NCBI GenBank assembly: GCA_947169385.1
Contig: CAMVPR010000022.1
Location: 1-43,987, forward strand
Length of the DNA: 43,987 nt
Source of the DNA: an uncultured Lachnospiraceae bacterium
Lineage (GTDB): Bacteria > Bacillota > Clostridia > Lachnospirales > Lachnospiraceae
Direction of reading: 5' to 3'
The translations under genes were made by a program, and so were the position numbers. Position 1 is the stretch's first letter; every line of letters begins with the position of its first letter. The notes beneath the pieces are model-generated. The model saw only the letters and a program-made list of their open reading frames with translations. It did not search any database and was not told the DNA's origin. Positions 35,640 to 43,987 of the stretch are shown piece by piece.

Positions 35640-36275
35640 ATGAAGAAGGGTATACTTTTTGATTTAGACGGAACTTTATGGGATTCAAGAGAGGCTGTAG
35701 CCGCTTCTTGGAATGAGGAATTAGAGCTTTTGGGCGTTGATTACAGAGTTACAAAAGAGCGATTTAACAGCCTTATGGGTAAGACTATGGACGAGATAGC
35801 TTACAGCGTATTCGATAAGGAGGATTCTAAGGAGAGAGCCATTGAGCTCATGACTGCCTGTACCAAACATGAGAATGAGTACCTTATTGAGCACGGAGGA
35901 ATATTGTATCCTAACTTGATTGAGACTCTTAAAGAACTCAAGAAAGACTACGTTCTTGCTGTTGTCAGCAACTGTCAGGTTGGGTATATAGAGGCTTTTA
36001 TGGAATATCACGGACTTAATGATATGTTTGATGATACTGAGAATTACGGCAACACAGGCTTTGATAAAGATGTCAATATTAAACTTGTGGTTGAGAGAAA
36101 TGAGTTAGACAAGGCGGTTTATGTCGGAGATATAATGGGGGATTATAACTCTACTATGAAGGCTGGGTATCCTTTTATTCACGCTGCATATGGTTTTGGT
36201 GAGGTGCCTGAAGGTACTCCTTATGTTAACAGTTTCAGTGAGTTGCCGATGAAGGTCAAAGAGGTTATAGGTTAG
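35640..36275 (+). CDS. HAD superfamily hydrolase (phosphoglycolate-phosphatase-like)
   Basis: A 211-aa soluble phosphatase of the HAD subfamily I type. Motif I is FDLDGTLWDS with the nucleophile Asp and helper Asp, motif II is VVSNCQ, a Lys lies in the GFDKDVN region, and motif IV is YVGDIMGDYNS. A helical cap domain lies between motifs I and II (about residues 15-85). The substrate cannot be told; relatives hydrolyse phosphoglycolate, beta-phosphoglucose or pyrophosphate. It begins 12 bases after the macro-domain gene and ends 2 bases before the acylphosphatase gene, so it is part of the carD run. Confidence 0.88.
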   Translation: MKKGILFDLDGTLWDSREAVAASWNEELELLGVDYRVTKERFNSLMGKTMDEIAYSVFDKEDSKERAIELMTACTKHENEYLIEHGGILYPNLIETLKELKKDYVLAVVSNCQVGYIEAFMEYHGLNDMFDDTENYGNTGFDKDVNIKLVVERNELDKAVYVGDIMGDYNSTMKAGYPFIHAAYGFGEVPEGTPYVNSFSELPMKVKEVIG

Positions 36276-36277
36276 TT

Positions 36278-36550
36278 ATGGAAGTTATCAGAAGGCATTA
36301 TGTGTTCTATGGAGATGTTCAAGGCGTAGGTTTTAGATATCACTCTAAGCATGCAGCGTCGATGTATGGCGTGACCGGCTGGGTGCACAACTGTTATAAC
36401 GGGACGGTTGAGATGGAAGCGCAGGCGGACAGACAAGCTATTGATATGATGATTGATACCATTGCAGGTGACAGGTTTATCAATATTGTGGATATGGATG
36501 TTAAGAATATTCCTGTGGTTGAGGATGAGAGAAGATTTAAGGTAGTGTGA
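36278..36550 (+). CDS. acyP: Acylphosphatase
   Basis: A 90-aa enzyme hydrolysing acyl phosphates such as acetyl or carbamoyl phosphate. The family signature is FYGDVQGVGFRYHSKHAA (phosphate loop with catalytic Arg) and GVTGWVHNCYNGTVEMEAQ with the catalytic Asn. The length is typical. Its start is two bases from the HAD stop codon, indicating coupling. It is the last gene before the palindromic element. It could act on butyryl or carbamoyl phosphate made by the ptb and carB products of this organism, but that is only a suggestion. Confidence 0.92.
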   Translation: MEVIRRHYVFYGDVQGVGFRYHSKHAASMYGVTGWVHNCYNGTVEMEAQADRQAIDMMIDTIAGDRFINIVDMDVKNIPVVEDERRFKVV

Positions 36551-36560
36551 GCGGATGTAA

Positions 36561-36811
36561 GTAGAGCATAATATGTTATTTCTTCGGGACGCCTCTCGGC
36601 TCGAAGAAATTGACATCCCGGCAACACGATGCTACGTCGGACACGCTCTCGCTTCGGTAAAAACGTAGCGGTACTAAATTCGTGCTAAGCTTACGCTTGC
36701 ACTCATTAAGTACCGACGTTTTTATAGAGTCCGACTTAAGCATATGTGCAGCCGTGCTCTGTATTAAGTAACGAGACGCGAGGCGCCCTATGAAATAACA
36801 CATTATGCTCT
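36561..36811. repeat. 251-bp imperfect palindrome, MITE-like or structured RNA
   Basis: The 291-base gap between acyP (+) and the exonuclease gene (-) holds no gene. It contains a large imperfect palindrome. AGAGCATAATATGTTATTTC (36563-36582) pairs with 36792-36811 in 19 of 20 positions. Pairing continues through GACGCCTCTCGGCTCG against the GAGACGCGAGGCGC side, and again inside at GTCGGAC and AAAAACGT/CGGTACT. The centre is near 36688. TGTAA occurs directly on both sides (36556-36560 and 36812-36816), as a target-site duplication would. The element is richer in GC than its flanks. It carries no ORF or transposase. Confidence 0.65.
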
Positions 36812-36823
36812 TGTAATCCTCAG

Positions 36824-36849
36824 GGTGGCGAGGCCACCGGGTTATTTTT
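36824..36849 (+). terminator. Possible terminator of the carD run
   Basis: GGTGGC / GCCACC with a GAG loop, followed by GGGTTATTTTTC. The T-run overlaps the 3' end of the convergent exonuclease gene. The spacing to the T-run is slightly long. Confidence 0.45.
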
Positions 36850-37909
36850 CTTGTAATAGCTTTCCCACATACTCACCCGCATATTCATAATTCTCTAAGA
36901 TATCTGTGTTTTCCTTGAAGAAACATCTCTTATCGGAATAATCAATCTTAAAACAAGGACTTATATACCCGCCCGGGTTAGGTAGGAAGATGCCTTCCTC
37001 TTTAGTGTAGCAATTAGACTTTTTGGCATTTTCTCTAAATTCCTTGTCAACATATGCAGCAACACTCTTATGAATTGCTTTATCTTCAAGCGGAAGATAG
37101 TAATAATCCTTATAATTATCAAAGAAGAATTTTAATACACCCTCATATCTAGGTACTCTAACAGTACCGCTTTTTATATTGAGGGAGTATATAATCCCAT
37201 CTTTTTCAAATGATATATCTTTCAAAAGACCGGTTTCAATATCAAATTCTATGTGACTGCCGATATTCTTGATATCAATGACTTTAGGCGAACTGTTAAA
37301 AAACACAGGATATGAAAGTATCGGAATAATCTTGGTTAACCCTATAATATCATCATGGTTGTGTAACAACAACAGTTCTTCCTTGGCTTTATCCTTGCTC
37401 TTAAGATAATCCTTATACACGTTAATCAAATCTCCGCCGGAATACTTATCCTCCCTATCAATTCCCATGAATCTTTCGATAGTCTTAAGCTTAACATTCT
37501 TTAGTCCTAAGATATTTTTGTATCTCTTGATTTCTTTAAAAACATCTATACTTCTTAATCTGTCGAGAGTGAAATCAAGTTCGTATTTCTTGGCTGTAGC
37601 CTTAAGATAAGGAATATCAAAATTGTCGCCGTTATAATGAATAAGTGTTGAGTATTCATTTGCAAATGAGAAAAAATCTGAGAGGATTGATTTAACCTCG
37701 TCTTTGTCGGTGGCAAACCATTGAATTCCGACATATTCAGATATACTGATATCATAGTAAGAGGCGCCGATCAAGTATAGACTAGAGGTGTCTGCGCTGA
37801 AACCTGTTGTCTCGATGTCGAAGAAGAGTGCCTCGTCTATGTTGACATTGTAGGCATTAAGAATCTCTTTATAATCAGGTGCTTTGTAAGTAAAATCTAT
37901 TCTCATCAT
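36842..37909 (-). CDS. RNase H-like 3'-5' exonuclease, YprB-like
   Basis: A 355-aa protein with a DEDDh exonuclease-like domain, resembling YprB of Bacillus. Motif Exo I is LFFDIETTGFS, Exo II is LIHYNGDNFDIPYL, and Exo III lies in LLHNHDDIIGL with His and Asp. The C-terminal part (about 225-355) is beta-rich and ends in basic and aromatic residues; I do not recognise it as a tetratricopeptide region. The start at 37909 follows AGAGGACACC; an in-frame start at 37939 lies further back without a better site. The nearby ruvA gene is divergent, so the two may share a promoter region (37910-38004). The substrate (RNA or DNA) is not known. Confidence 0.85.
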   Translation of the reverse strand: MMRIDFTYKAPDYKEILNAYNVNIDEALFFDIETTGFSADTSSLYLIGASYYDISISEYVGIQWFATDKDEVKSILSDFFSFANEYSTLIHYNGDNFDIPYLKATAKKYELDFTLDRLRSIDVFKEIKRYKNILGLKNVKLKTIERFMGIDREDKYSGGDLINVYKDYLKSKDKAKEELLLLHNHDDIIGLTKIIPILSYPVFFNSSPKVIDIKNIGSHIEFDIETGLLKDISFEKDGIIYSLNIKSGTVRVPRYEGVLKFFFDNYKDYYYLPLEDKAIHKSVAAYVDKEFRENAKKSNCYTKEEGIFLPNPGGYISPCFKIDYSDKRCFFKENTDILENYEYAGEYVGKLLQEK

Positions 37910-38004
37910 TGGTGTCCTCTTTTTTCTCAAGAATTTCAATAATATTGTATCATAAATTGTAAATTTATGGTATTATATTGATATATTGTGTTTTGGAGGC
38001 AGTT

Positions 38005-38589
38005 ATGATAGGTTACATCAAGGGTAAGGTTGTTGATATATTAGATAATGGTGTGTTATTTGATCATGATGGTGTAGGATTTATCATATTCACATCGTCC
38101 ACAACGGCTGCTGCTTTGAGTGGTAAAGAAGATGTAACTGTTTACACGTATTTGAATGTCAGAGAGGATGCGATGGAGCTCTACGGATTCGCTTCTTTAG
38201 ACGAGAGAGAGTTCTTTATCAAGCTCCTTACAGTCAACGGAGTTGGACCTAAAGGAGGTATTAACATTCTGTCTAACGGTTCTGTATCAACTCTTAAAGC
38301 TGCTATCATAGATGGAGATGAGGATGTCTTGAAGGCACCGGGTATTGGCAAGAAGACTGTTCAGAAGATTATCCTTGAGCTTAAAGACAAGCTTATCAAA
38401 GAAGGTGTTGATGTTGTTCCTTCTAATTCTTCTGATTCAGATGCTCAGGCTAAGAGCGACGCAGTTCTTGCTCTTGTTTCACTGGGATATGATAGGTCCA
38501 CAGCTGCTAAGGCTGTTAATAAGGTGGAAGTGACCGGTGATATGGAGGCTGAAGATATTCTTAAATTGGCTCTAAAGCATTTGCTATAA
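38005..38589 (+). CDS. ruvA: Holliday junction branch migration protein RuvA
   Basis: DNA-binding subunit of the RuvAB complex that moves Holliday junctions during recombination repair. The 194 aa are the normal length. The N-terminal OB-fold begins MIGYIKGKVVDIL, the helix-hairpin-helix region includes LLTVNGVGPKGGINIL and APGIGKKTVQKIILELKDKL, and the flexible C-terminal domain III (about 145-194) has ALVSLGYDRSTAAKAV for RuvB contact. ATG at 38005 follows GGAGG by 5 bases; an in-frame start at 37978 has no site. ruvB begins 15 bases after its stop. Confidence 0.96.
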   Translation: MIGYIKGKVVDILDNGVLFDHDGVGFIIFTSSTTAAALSGKEDVTVYTYLNVREDAMELYGFASLDEREFFIKLLTVNGVGPKGGINILSNGSVSTLKAAIIDGDEDVLKAPGIGKKTVQKIILELKDKLIKEGVDVVPSNSSDSDAQAKSDAVLALVSLGYDRSTAAKAVNKVEVTGDMEAEDILKLALKHLL

Positions 38590-38604
38590 TGGAGGAATCA
38601 CGTT

Positions 38605-39609
38605 TTGGGTAGGATTCTAAACACAGAATTTGACGATAAAGAAGATATAATTATAGATAGCGATTTAAGGCCTAAGAAGCTTAAGGACTACATAGGCCAA
38701 GAACGTATAAAGAGTAATCTTAATGTCTATATCGAGTCTGCTAAGCTGAGAGACGAAGCGCTTGATCACATTTTACTATATGGACCGCCGGGACTCGGTA
38801 AGACAACACTTGCATGTATTATTGCCAATGAGATGGGTTCTAAAGTTAAGATTACATCGGGACCTGCTATTGAGAAGCCGGGTGAGCTTGCAGCGATTCT
38901 TAACGGATTAGAGGAGAAGGATGTACTCTTTATAGACGAGATACACAGGCTTAACAGACAGGTAGAAGAGGTTCTATATCCCGCTATGGAGGATTATGCC
39001 ATAGATGTTATGATTGGTAAGGGTCCAATGGCCAAGTCTATAAGACTCAATCTCCCTAAGTTTACTTTGGTTGGTGCCACAACAAGGGCGGGTATGCTTT
39101 CGGCACCTTTAAGAGACAGGTTTGGAGTTGTTGATAAGCTTGAATTCTACGAGGATGATGAGCTTATGCAGATTATAATTAACAGCGCTGATAAGCTTAA
39201 TGTTTCAATAGATGCAAGCGGTGCTAAGATGCTTGCGATGAGGTCAAGAGGAACTCCAAGACTTGCCAACAGACTTCTTAAGAGAGTCAGGGATTTTGCG
39301 ATAGTAAGTTATGATGGAGTTATTACTAAGGAAGTTGTGAGTGACGCGCTTGATATGCTTAAGGTTGACAGTATGGGACTTGATACCACCGATCAGAACA
39401 TGCTTCTTAGCATTATCAATAAGTTTTCCGGTGGCCCTGTTGGTCTTGATACACTTGCATCATCAATCGGAGAAGATGCATCGACTATCGAGGATGTATA
39501 TGAGCCGTTTTTATTGCAGAGAGGTTTGCTTGTTCGTACACCTAAGGGGAGAGTGGTAACCAAGGCAGCTTACGAACATTTAGGATTAATAGATTTATAT
39601 GAGGAGTGA
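38605..39609 (+). CDS. ruvB: Holliday junction branch migration ATPase RuvB
   Basis: AAA+ motor of RuvAB. The 334-aa protein has [11 protein letters not shown] at the start of the AAA+ domain, Walker [12 protein letters not shown], Walker [13 protein letters not shown], sensor [21 protein letters not shown] with the arginine finger, and a C-terminal winged-helix domain (about 260-334) ending [20 protein letters not shown]. The start is TTG, about 9 bases after GGAGGAA; no ATG is better placed. The stop codon overlaps the ribosome-binding region of zapA, so the three genes ruvA-ruvB-zapA are in one operon. Confidence 0.96.
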   Translation: MGRILNTEFDDKEDIIIDSDLRPKKLKDYIGQERIKSNLNVYIESAKLRDEALDHILLYGPPGLGKTTLACIIANEMGSKVKITSGPAIEKPGELAAILNGLEEKDVLFIDEIHRLNRQVEEVLYPAMEDYAIDVMIGKGPMAKSIRLNLPKFTLVGATTRAGMLSAPLRDRFGVVDKLEFYEDDELMQIIINSADKLNVSIDASGAKMLAMRSRGTPRLANRLLKRVRDFAIVSYDGVITKEVVSDALDMLKVDSMGLDTTDQNMLLSIINKFSGGPVGLDTLASSIGEDASTIEDVYEPFLLQRGLLVRTPKGRVVTKAAYEHLGLIDLYEE

Positions 39610-39614
39610 ACAAA

Positions 39615-40064
39615 ATGATTAACAACAAGAAAGATGGTCAGGTTATAATCGATGGCAAGGTAGTTAATGTTTCTGCAGAAGAGAGTTTAGAATATATGCA
39701 GAAGGTTGCGCTCTATGTTAACAATAAGATTTCTGAGATCAGGATGAGTGAGTATTATAACCGCCTTTCCGGTGATGATAAGTCATTGCTGCTCAATCTT
39801 AATATTGCTGATGATTATTTTAAGGCTAAGGATAGAGTAGACAAGCTTGAGGAAGAGGTCAAGAAGTTAGAGAAGACCAATTACGATATTCAGCACGAGC
39901 AGATTGAGACTAAGATTAAGTATGAGTCTGCACTCAAGATGCAGGAGGAATACAAGCATCAGCTTATGGAGACTCAGTCAAGAGTATTAGAGCTTGAGGC
40001 TTCTAAGGGAAGTAAGACCAAGTCTGCTTCTTCTCTTTCAACTAAGGATCCTGCTAAGAAGTAA
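39615..40064 (+). CDS. zapA: Cell division protein ZapA
   Basis: FtsZ-ring accessory protein that bundles FtsZ filaments. The 149-aa product has the short globular N-terminal domain (GKVVNVSAEESLEYMQKVA followed by YVNNKI) and then a long coiled coil (about 65-130; KDRVDKLEEEVKKLEK). The last 20 residues are Ser/Thr/Lys-rich and probably disordered. ATG at 39615 lies 8 bases after GAGGAG. An in-frame GTG at 39606 overlaps the ruvB stop but falls inside the binding site. The position between ruvB and a U32 peptidase gene is the usual one in Clostridia. Confidence 0.88.
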   Translation: MINNKKDGQVIIDGKVVNVSAEESLEYMQKVALYVNNKISEIRMSEYYNRLSGDDKSLLLNLNIADDYFKAKDRVDKLEEEVKKLEKTNYDIQHEQIETKIKYESALKMQEEYKHQLMETQSRVLELEASKGSKTKSASSLSTKDPAKK

Positions 40065-40077
40065 TGTAGGAGTTACG

Positions 40078-42414
40078 ATGGATAATGGTTTTAAGAAGCC
40101 GGAGTTACTTTCTCCGGCAGGTTCATTTGACGCTTTAAAAAGTGCCGTGAAGTCCGGCTGTGATGCAGTGTATGTGGGTGGCAATAGATTCGGCGCAAGG
40201 GCGTATGCAGACAATTTTGATAAGGATACCCTCCTTCAAGCTATTGATTACATGCATAACAGAGGGTTATCGCTTCATTTGACGGTTAATACACTTCTTA
40301 AGGAGGAGGAGATTGAGCGTGAGCTTTATGATTACCTCCTTCCTTTTTATGTTCATGGGTTAGATGCTGTGATTGTACAGGATTTGGGCGTTTTTCATTT
40401 TATCCGTAAGCATTTTCCTGAGCTTCCTATTCATGTCAGTACGCAGATGGGAATTATGTCTTCATATGGTGCTAAGCTTATGAGTAAGGAAGGCGCGGAC
40501 AGAGTGGTATTGGCTCGTGAGCTTAATTATGATGAGATTAAGAGTATAAGAGAGTCCACTGACGTTGAGTTGGAGATGTTTGTTCACGGAGCTTTATGCT
40601 ACGGATATTCGGGTCAGTGTCTTTTGAGCAGCTCGGTAGGCACTAGGAGCGGTAACAGAGGAAGGTGCGCTCAGAGCTGTAGGCTTAAGTACAATGTTTT
40701 CGATAAAGATACTCATATATTTTCACCTAAGGATATGTGTGGGCTTAGTCTTATTGATGATATTATTAATCTTGGAGTTGATTCGCTCAAGATTGAAGGC
40801 AGGATGAAGAATCCTGATTATGTCGGAGTTGTAACATCCGTTTACAGAAGACATCTTGATATGGCGGGGCAGGATATAAGCGAGCGAGAGCTTAATGAAG
40901 ATTATGACAGATTAAAGCAGGTGTTTAACCGTGGTGGCTTTAATAAGGGATACCTGTTCAGTGATTTAGATAGCAACATGATGAGTATGACTAGACCTAA
41001 TCACGAGGGAGTATTTATCGGTGATATCATCTCGCTTGGCAAGGGCAGTATATCATTTAAGGCGTTAATGGATATATATAAAGGCGATATTATTGAACTC
41101 AGGGCAAATGACAGAGATATCGATATAGTTTTGACTTCACCTTCCGACTACAAGAAGGGTAGCATGGTAACTCTTAACTGTCCAAAGGTTAAGACACTTA
41201 AAAAGGGTATCAGTCTTTATAGGATGAAGAGTGAATACATAACTCTAAGTGAGACTGAAGACAAGGAGTTTAACAAGATTCCTCTTGATATAAAGATAGT
41301 TATTAAAGCGGGTGAGAGAGTTGCAATTAACATTAGAAATCTATCTAATAATGTTGAAACAACGTATTACTCTCTGACACCTGTTGATAAAGCTATAAAT
41401 GCACCGGTTGACATTAAGACTGTTAACAAGGCTTTTAATAAGCTTGGAGGAACAGATTATTATATTGAGAAACTTGATGTAGATATTTCTGAGGATGCAT
41501 TTATTCCTGTCGGCGCTCTTAATGAGTTGAGAAGAAATGCTATTAACGAGCTTGAGGATGCTGTTATTAATCATAATACTAGAGAGAGTGATATAGCAGA
41601 AGAGACTACTGAATCTAAGAGCGTCAGCGCAAGACAGAATTTCATTTGTGTCAGTGATTGTAATCAATTTGAATTAGCCAAGAGCTATATAGATAAGGAT
41701 ACATTTATTATTGTTCCTTATTCTCTTTCGCTTAGTTTAGACGTTGATTATAAAGTTGATTTTAGTGAAGTATATATTGCGTTTCCTCATATGTTCAGGG
41801 AAGGTAATACAAGTATTTTCGAGAAAGGCATAAGTATTCTTAACAAGGCGAAAGGCTTTATGATTCCGTCGATTGATTCGCTGGCGTGGATAATAGATAA
41901 AGGCTTTGATAAAGATATAATTATAGACGACACTCTATATGCATTTAACAGTGTCTCTTACGACAAGATATTATCTGTTAGTGATAACAGTGGATTAAAT
42001 GTAGTTGGAGTTATAGCTCCGGTTGAGCTTACAATCAATGAGATAGCAGCGGTTGACAGACCATATATAATGACAATATATGAGAAGCAACGCCTTATGA
42101 CCACCAATCTGTGCGTCAAGAAGAATATGGGGCGATGCAATAAACAAGCGGATTATTCAACTATTACCGACAGAAAAGGCAGAGACCTTAAGGTATATTC
42201 GGACTGCTTTTACTGCAATGCATTTGGAAGGAGAAATGTCATATTCAGTGACATTCCTACAGTTCTCTCGATTGATGATTCGTGCGCCGATATTGATGTT
42301 AGCGGATATATGATAAGACTTACCGACGAGAACACCAAAGAGACGTTAGATATAATAAATGACGAGGTTAAGACTAAGGTTAATTATGGACACAGATACC
42401 AGCAAGTAGATTAG
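40078..42414 (+). CDS. U32 family peptidase (tRNA/rRNA hydroxylation or collagenase-like type)
   Basis: A 778-aa protein of peptidase family U32 (PrtC/YegQ-like). The N-terminal barrel begins KPELLSPAGSFDALKSAVKSG. The family signature lies near residue 170: EMFVHGALCYGYSGQCLLSS followed by RGRCAQSCRLKY, with the conserved cysteines. GVDSLKIEGRMKNPDYVG follows. The extra C-terminal half (about 390-778) is the second collagenase-like portion seen in long U32 proteins, with a late cluster of cysteines (CNKQ, CFYCN). Related proteins hydroxylate uridine in tRNA (TrhP) or cytidine in rRNA (RlhA), so an RNA-modifying role is at least as likely as proteolysis. A start at 40078 follows GTAGGAG; an upstream in-frame start at 39994 would overlap zapA. 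Confidence 0.9.
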   Translation: MDNGFKKPELLSPAGSFDALKSAVKSGCDAVYVGGNRFGARAYADNFDKDTLLQAIDYMHNRGLSLHLTVNTLLKEEEIERELYDYLLPFYVHGLDAVIVQDLGVFHFIRKHFPELPIHVSTQMGIMSSYGAKLMSKEGADRVVLARELNYDEIKSIRESTDVELEMFVHGALCYGYSGQCLLSSSVGTRSGNRGRCAQSCRLKYNVFDKDTHIFSPKDMCGLSLIDDIINLGVDSLKIEGRMKNPDYVGVVTSVYRRHLDMAGQDISERELNEDYDRLKQVFNRGGFNKGYLFSDLDSNMMSMTRPNHEGVFIGDIISLGKGSISFKALMDIYKGDIIELRANDRDIDIVLTSPSDYKKGSMVTLNCPKVKTLKKGISLYRMKSEYITLSETEDKEFNKIPLDIKIVIKAGERVAINIRNLSNNVETTYYSLTPVDKAINAPVDIKTVNKAFNKLGGTDYYIEKLDVDISEDAFIPVGALNELRRNAINELEDAVINHNTRESDIAEETTESKSVSARQNFICVSDCNQFELAKSYIDKDTFIIVPYSLSLSLDVDYKVDFSEVYIAFPHMFREGNTSIFEKGISILNKAKGFMIPSIDSLAWIIDKGFDKDIIIDDTLYAFNSVSYDKILSVSDNSGLNVVGVIAPVELTINEIAAVDRPYIMTIYEKQRLMTTNLCVKKNMGRCNKQADYSTITDRKGRDLKVYSDCFYCNAFGRRNVIFSDIPTVLSIDDSCADIDVSGYMIRLTDENTKETLDIINDEVKTKVNYGHRYQQVD

Positions 42415-42457
42415 TATCCGGATTTATAAATAACCTGATGAAATACCGGGAGATATT

Positions 42458-43987
42458 ATGGCACATATTATTTTAGTATTGACATCATATTTGAATATTA
42501 TCTTAGTGGCAATCTATACGCTTACTTGTTTTCAGCTTATAGGTAATGAGTCTAAGAAGAGAAGCAAGAAATTGTTCTTTAAGCAGAACAGAGTTCTTCT
42601 TATGTTTCATTTCTTTGCTAATCTAGATATCATTATCCAAAAGGGCGAGGTTAAGTATGTATATTTTTATGGAGCGCAGTTACTATTTTTATTGTTCTCT
42701 ATGATTTTGTATCACAGGATTCTAAAGGGTACATCAAGAGTACTCATGAACAATATGCTTTTCTTTATGACTGTGGGACTTGTCATGCTAACGAGAATGT
42801 CATTTGAAGATTATGCATTAAAGCAGTTTACGACATTGGTTGTATGCTTCTTCGGTGCAATGTTTATTCCGTTTCTCATGAAAGCTTTTCCTATATGGAG
42901 ACGACTTACATGGATATATGGAATCGGTGGATTCTTCCTGCTTGCAACGGTTGCCGTGTGGGGAGTTGATGAGTATGGTGCGACCAACTGGATTTCAATT
43001 CACGGAATTACTTTGCAGCCGTCTGAATTTGTCAAATTAATATTCGTATTGTTTGTAGCGTGCAGACTTGCTAAGATTCAGGATCTTAAGAGCCTTGTGA
43101 TTACTACGGCCATTGCGGCTTCGTATGTAATTGTACTTGTTCTTGAGAGAGATCTTGGTGCCGCTTTAATATTCTTTGTGACATATCTTATTATGCTTTA
43201 TGTGGCAACGGGAAGACTCACTCTTTTGGTCAGCGGACTGTTAGGTGGAGCGCTTGCTTCGGTTGTCGCATTCAAATTCTTTACTCACGTTCAGAATCGT
43301 GTTATTGCTTTTAAAGACCCATGGGCTGTTATTGACGGCCCCGGTTATCAGATATGCCAGTCGCTTTTTGCATTTGGAACGGGTAATTGGTTTGGAGTAG
43401 GACTTGGAGAAGGCAAGGTTGACGCAATTCCTGTTGTTTATTCCGACTTTATATTGTCTGCTATAGCAGAGGAGTTTGGAACCATATTCGTTCTCTGTAT
43501 TTTACTTATATTCCTGGCTTGTTTCATAATGTTCCTTAACGCAGCGTTAAAGGCAACAAGGCCACTTTATAAGCTAATTGCTCTAGGAATGGGTGTGTGC
43601 TTTATATTCCAGGTCTTCTTAAATGTCGGTGGTGCTGTCAAATTCATCCCTCTTACCGGTGTTACACTTCCTTTAATCAGTTACGGTAGAAGTAGTGTAG
43701 CAAGCGTGATGCTTCTCTTCGGAACCGTTCAGGGACTTTTGATGATAAGTCAGAGTGAGAGAGAGAAAGAGGAGAATTTAGAAGAGGAAGCTGACGTTAC
43801 AATTGAGGATATTAAAAATGCTAGAAAGAAGCATAAGAGGGACAAGCTTGGAGAAGGCATTGTAATTCCTGATGAGGTATCGCGAGATGTTCAGTCATTT
43901 AATACAGGTGACATTTATAATCCGGAGCCGATAGTTCCCGGTGAAGTAACACCTGAACCTAAGAGTAAGGAGCATGGACTGTTATAT
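42458..43987 (+). CDS. FtsW/RodA/SpoVE family glycosyltransferase (3' end beyond window)
   Basis: SEDS-family peptidoglycan polymerase; 510 codons are open to the window edge with no stop, so the gene is partial. It has about ten membrane segments. Family landmarks are GATNWISIHGITLQPSEFVK, LERDLGAALIFF, YQICQSLFAFGTGNWFGVGL, DFILSAIAEEFG and FIPLTGVTLPLISYGRSS. The N-terminal extension (about 120 residues with two or three extra hydrophobic segments) is longer than E. coli FtsW/RodA. A charged cytoplasmic tail (EKEENLEEEADVTIEDIKNA) starts after the last helix. GGGAG precedes the ATG by 6 bases. A class B penicillin-binding protein gene would be expected next, outside the window. Confidence 0.93.
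   Translation, partial: MAHIILVLTSYLNIILVAIYTLTCFQLIGNESKKRSKKLFFKQNRVLLMFHFFANLDIIIQKGEVKYVYFYGAQLLFLLFSMILYHRILKGTSRVLMNNMLFFMTVGLVMLTRMSFEDYALKQFTTLVVCFFGAMFIPFLMKAFPIWRRLTWIYGIGGFFLLATVAVWGVDEYGATNWISIHGITLQPSEFVKLIFVLFVACRLAKIQDLKSLVITTAIAASYVIVLVLERDLGAALIFFVTYLIMLYVATGRLTLLVSGLLGGALASVVAFKFFTHVQNRVIAFKDPWAVIDGPGYQICQSLFAFGTGNWFGVGLGEGKVDAIPVVYSDFILSAIAEEFGTIFVLCILLIFLACFIMFLNAALKATRPLYKLIALGMGVCFIFQVFLNVGGAVKFIPLTGVTLPLISYGRSSVASVMLLFGTVQGLLMISQSEREKEENLEEEADVTIEDIKNARKKHKRDKLGEGIVIPDEVSRDVQSFNTGDIYNPEPIVPGEVTPEPKSKEHGLLY

Overview
The window reads as chromosomal DNA of a low-GC, anaerobic, Gram-positive Clostridia member, most likely a Lachnospiraceae of the Butyrivibrio/Pseudobutyrivibrio type. 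This is inferred from gene content: indolepyruvate:ferredoxin oxidoreductase, phosphate butyryltransferase, a stand-alone glycyl radical cofactor, long fused PurL, PurO-type IMP cyclohydrolase with separate AICAR transformylase, and ruvAB-zapA-U32-ftsW order. Strong AGGAGG ribosome-binding sites also fit. No rRNA, tRNA, CRISPR array, phage or transposase gene was seen. Coding density is high and most genes are core metabolism or housekeeping.

Layout. 1-4400 (+): promoters, then iorA-iorB-paaK, a small unknown protein and a GlsB/YeaQ-like membrane protein. 4539-5693 (+): an unrecognised hydrophilic protein. 5736-9977 (-): an HSL-type alpha/beta hydrolase downstream of carB. 10230-13982 (+): fused purL, interrupted by one in-frame TAG. 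14094-16356 (-): ptb and hisS. 16522-23472 (+): a small alarmone synthetase, a frameshifted membrane protein with a Glu/Thr repeat and an MprF-like DUF2156 domain, a large unknown protein, and prfC. 23599-30135 (+): a chemoreceptor, grcA with two Fur-family-like operators, a secreted GH25 lysozyme, and purO plus AICAR transformylase. 30236-34081 (+): an RND transporter with a long coiled-coil insertion. 34241-36550 (+): a carD / macro-domain / HAD / acylphosphatase run. 36561-36811: a palindromic MITE-like element without a gene. 36842-37909 (-): a YprB-like exonuclease. 38005-43987 (+): ruvA-ruvB-zapA-U32 peptidase-ftsW/rodA (cut by the window end).

The genes group into aromatic 2-oxoacid oxidation and CoA activation (ior-paaK), nucleotide synthesis (carB, purL, purO, AICAR transformylase), stress and envelope functions (alarmone synthetase, MprF-like protein, GH25, RND pump), and DNA repair/cell division (ruvAB, zapA, ftsW). 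I did not find one obvious large new system. The points most worth checking are the amber codon in purL with a small hairpin just after it, the frameshift in the MprF-like gene, the 251-bp palindromic element with a possible 5-bp target duplication, the twin operators on the grcA promoter, the RND insertion and the degenerate zinc-type macro domain.
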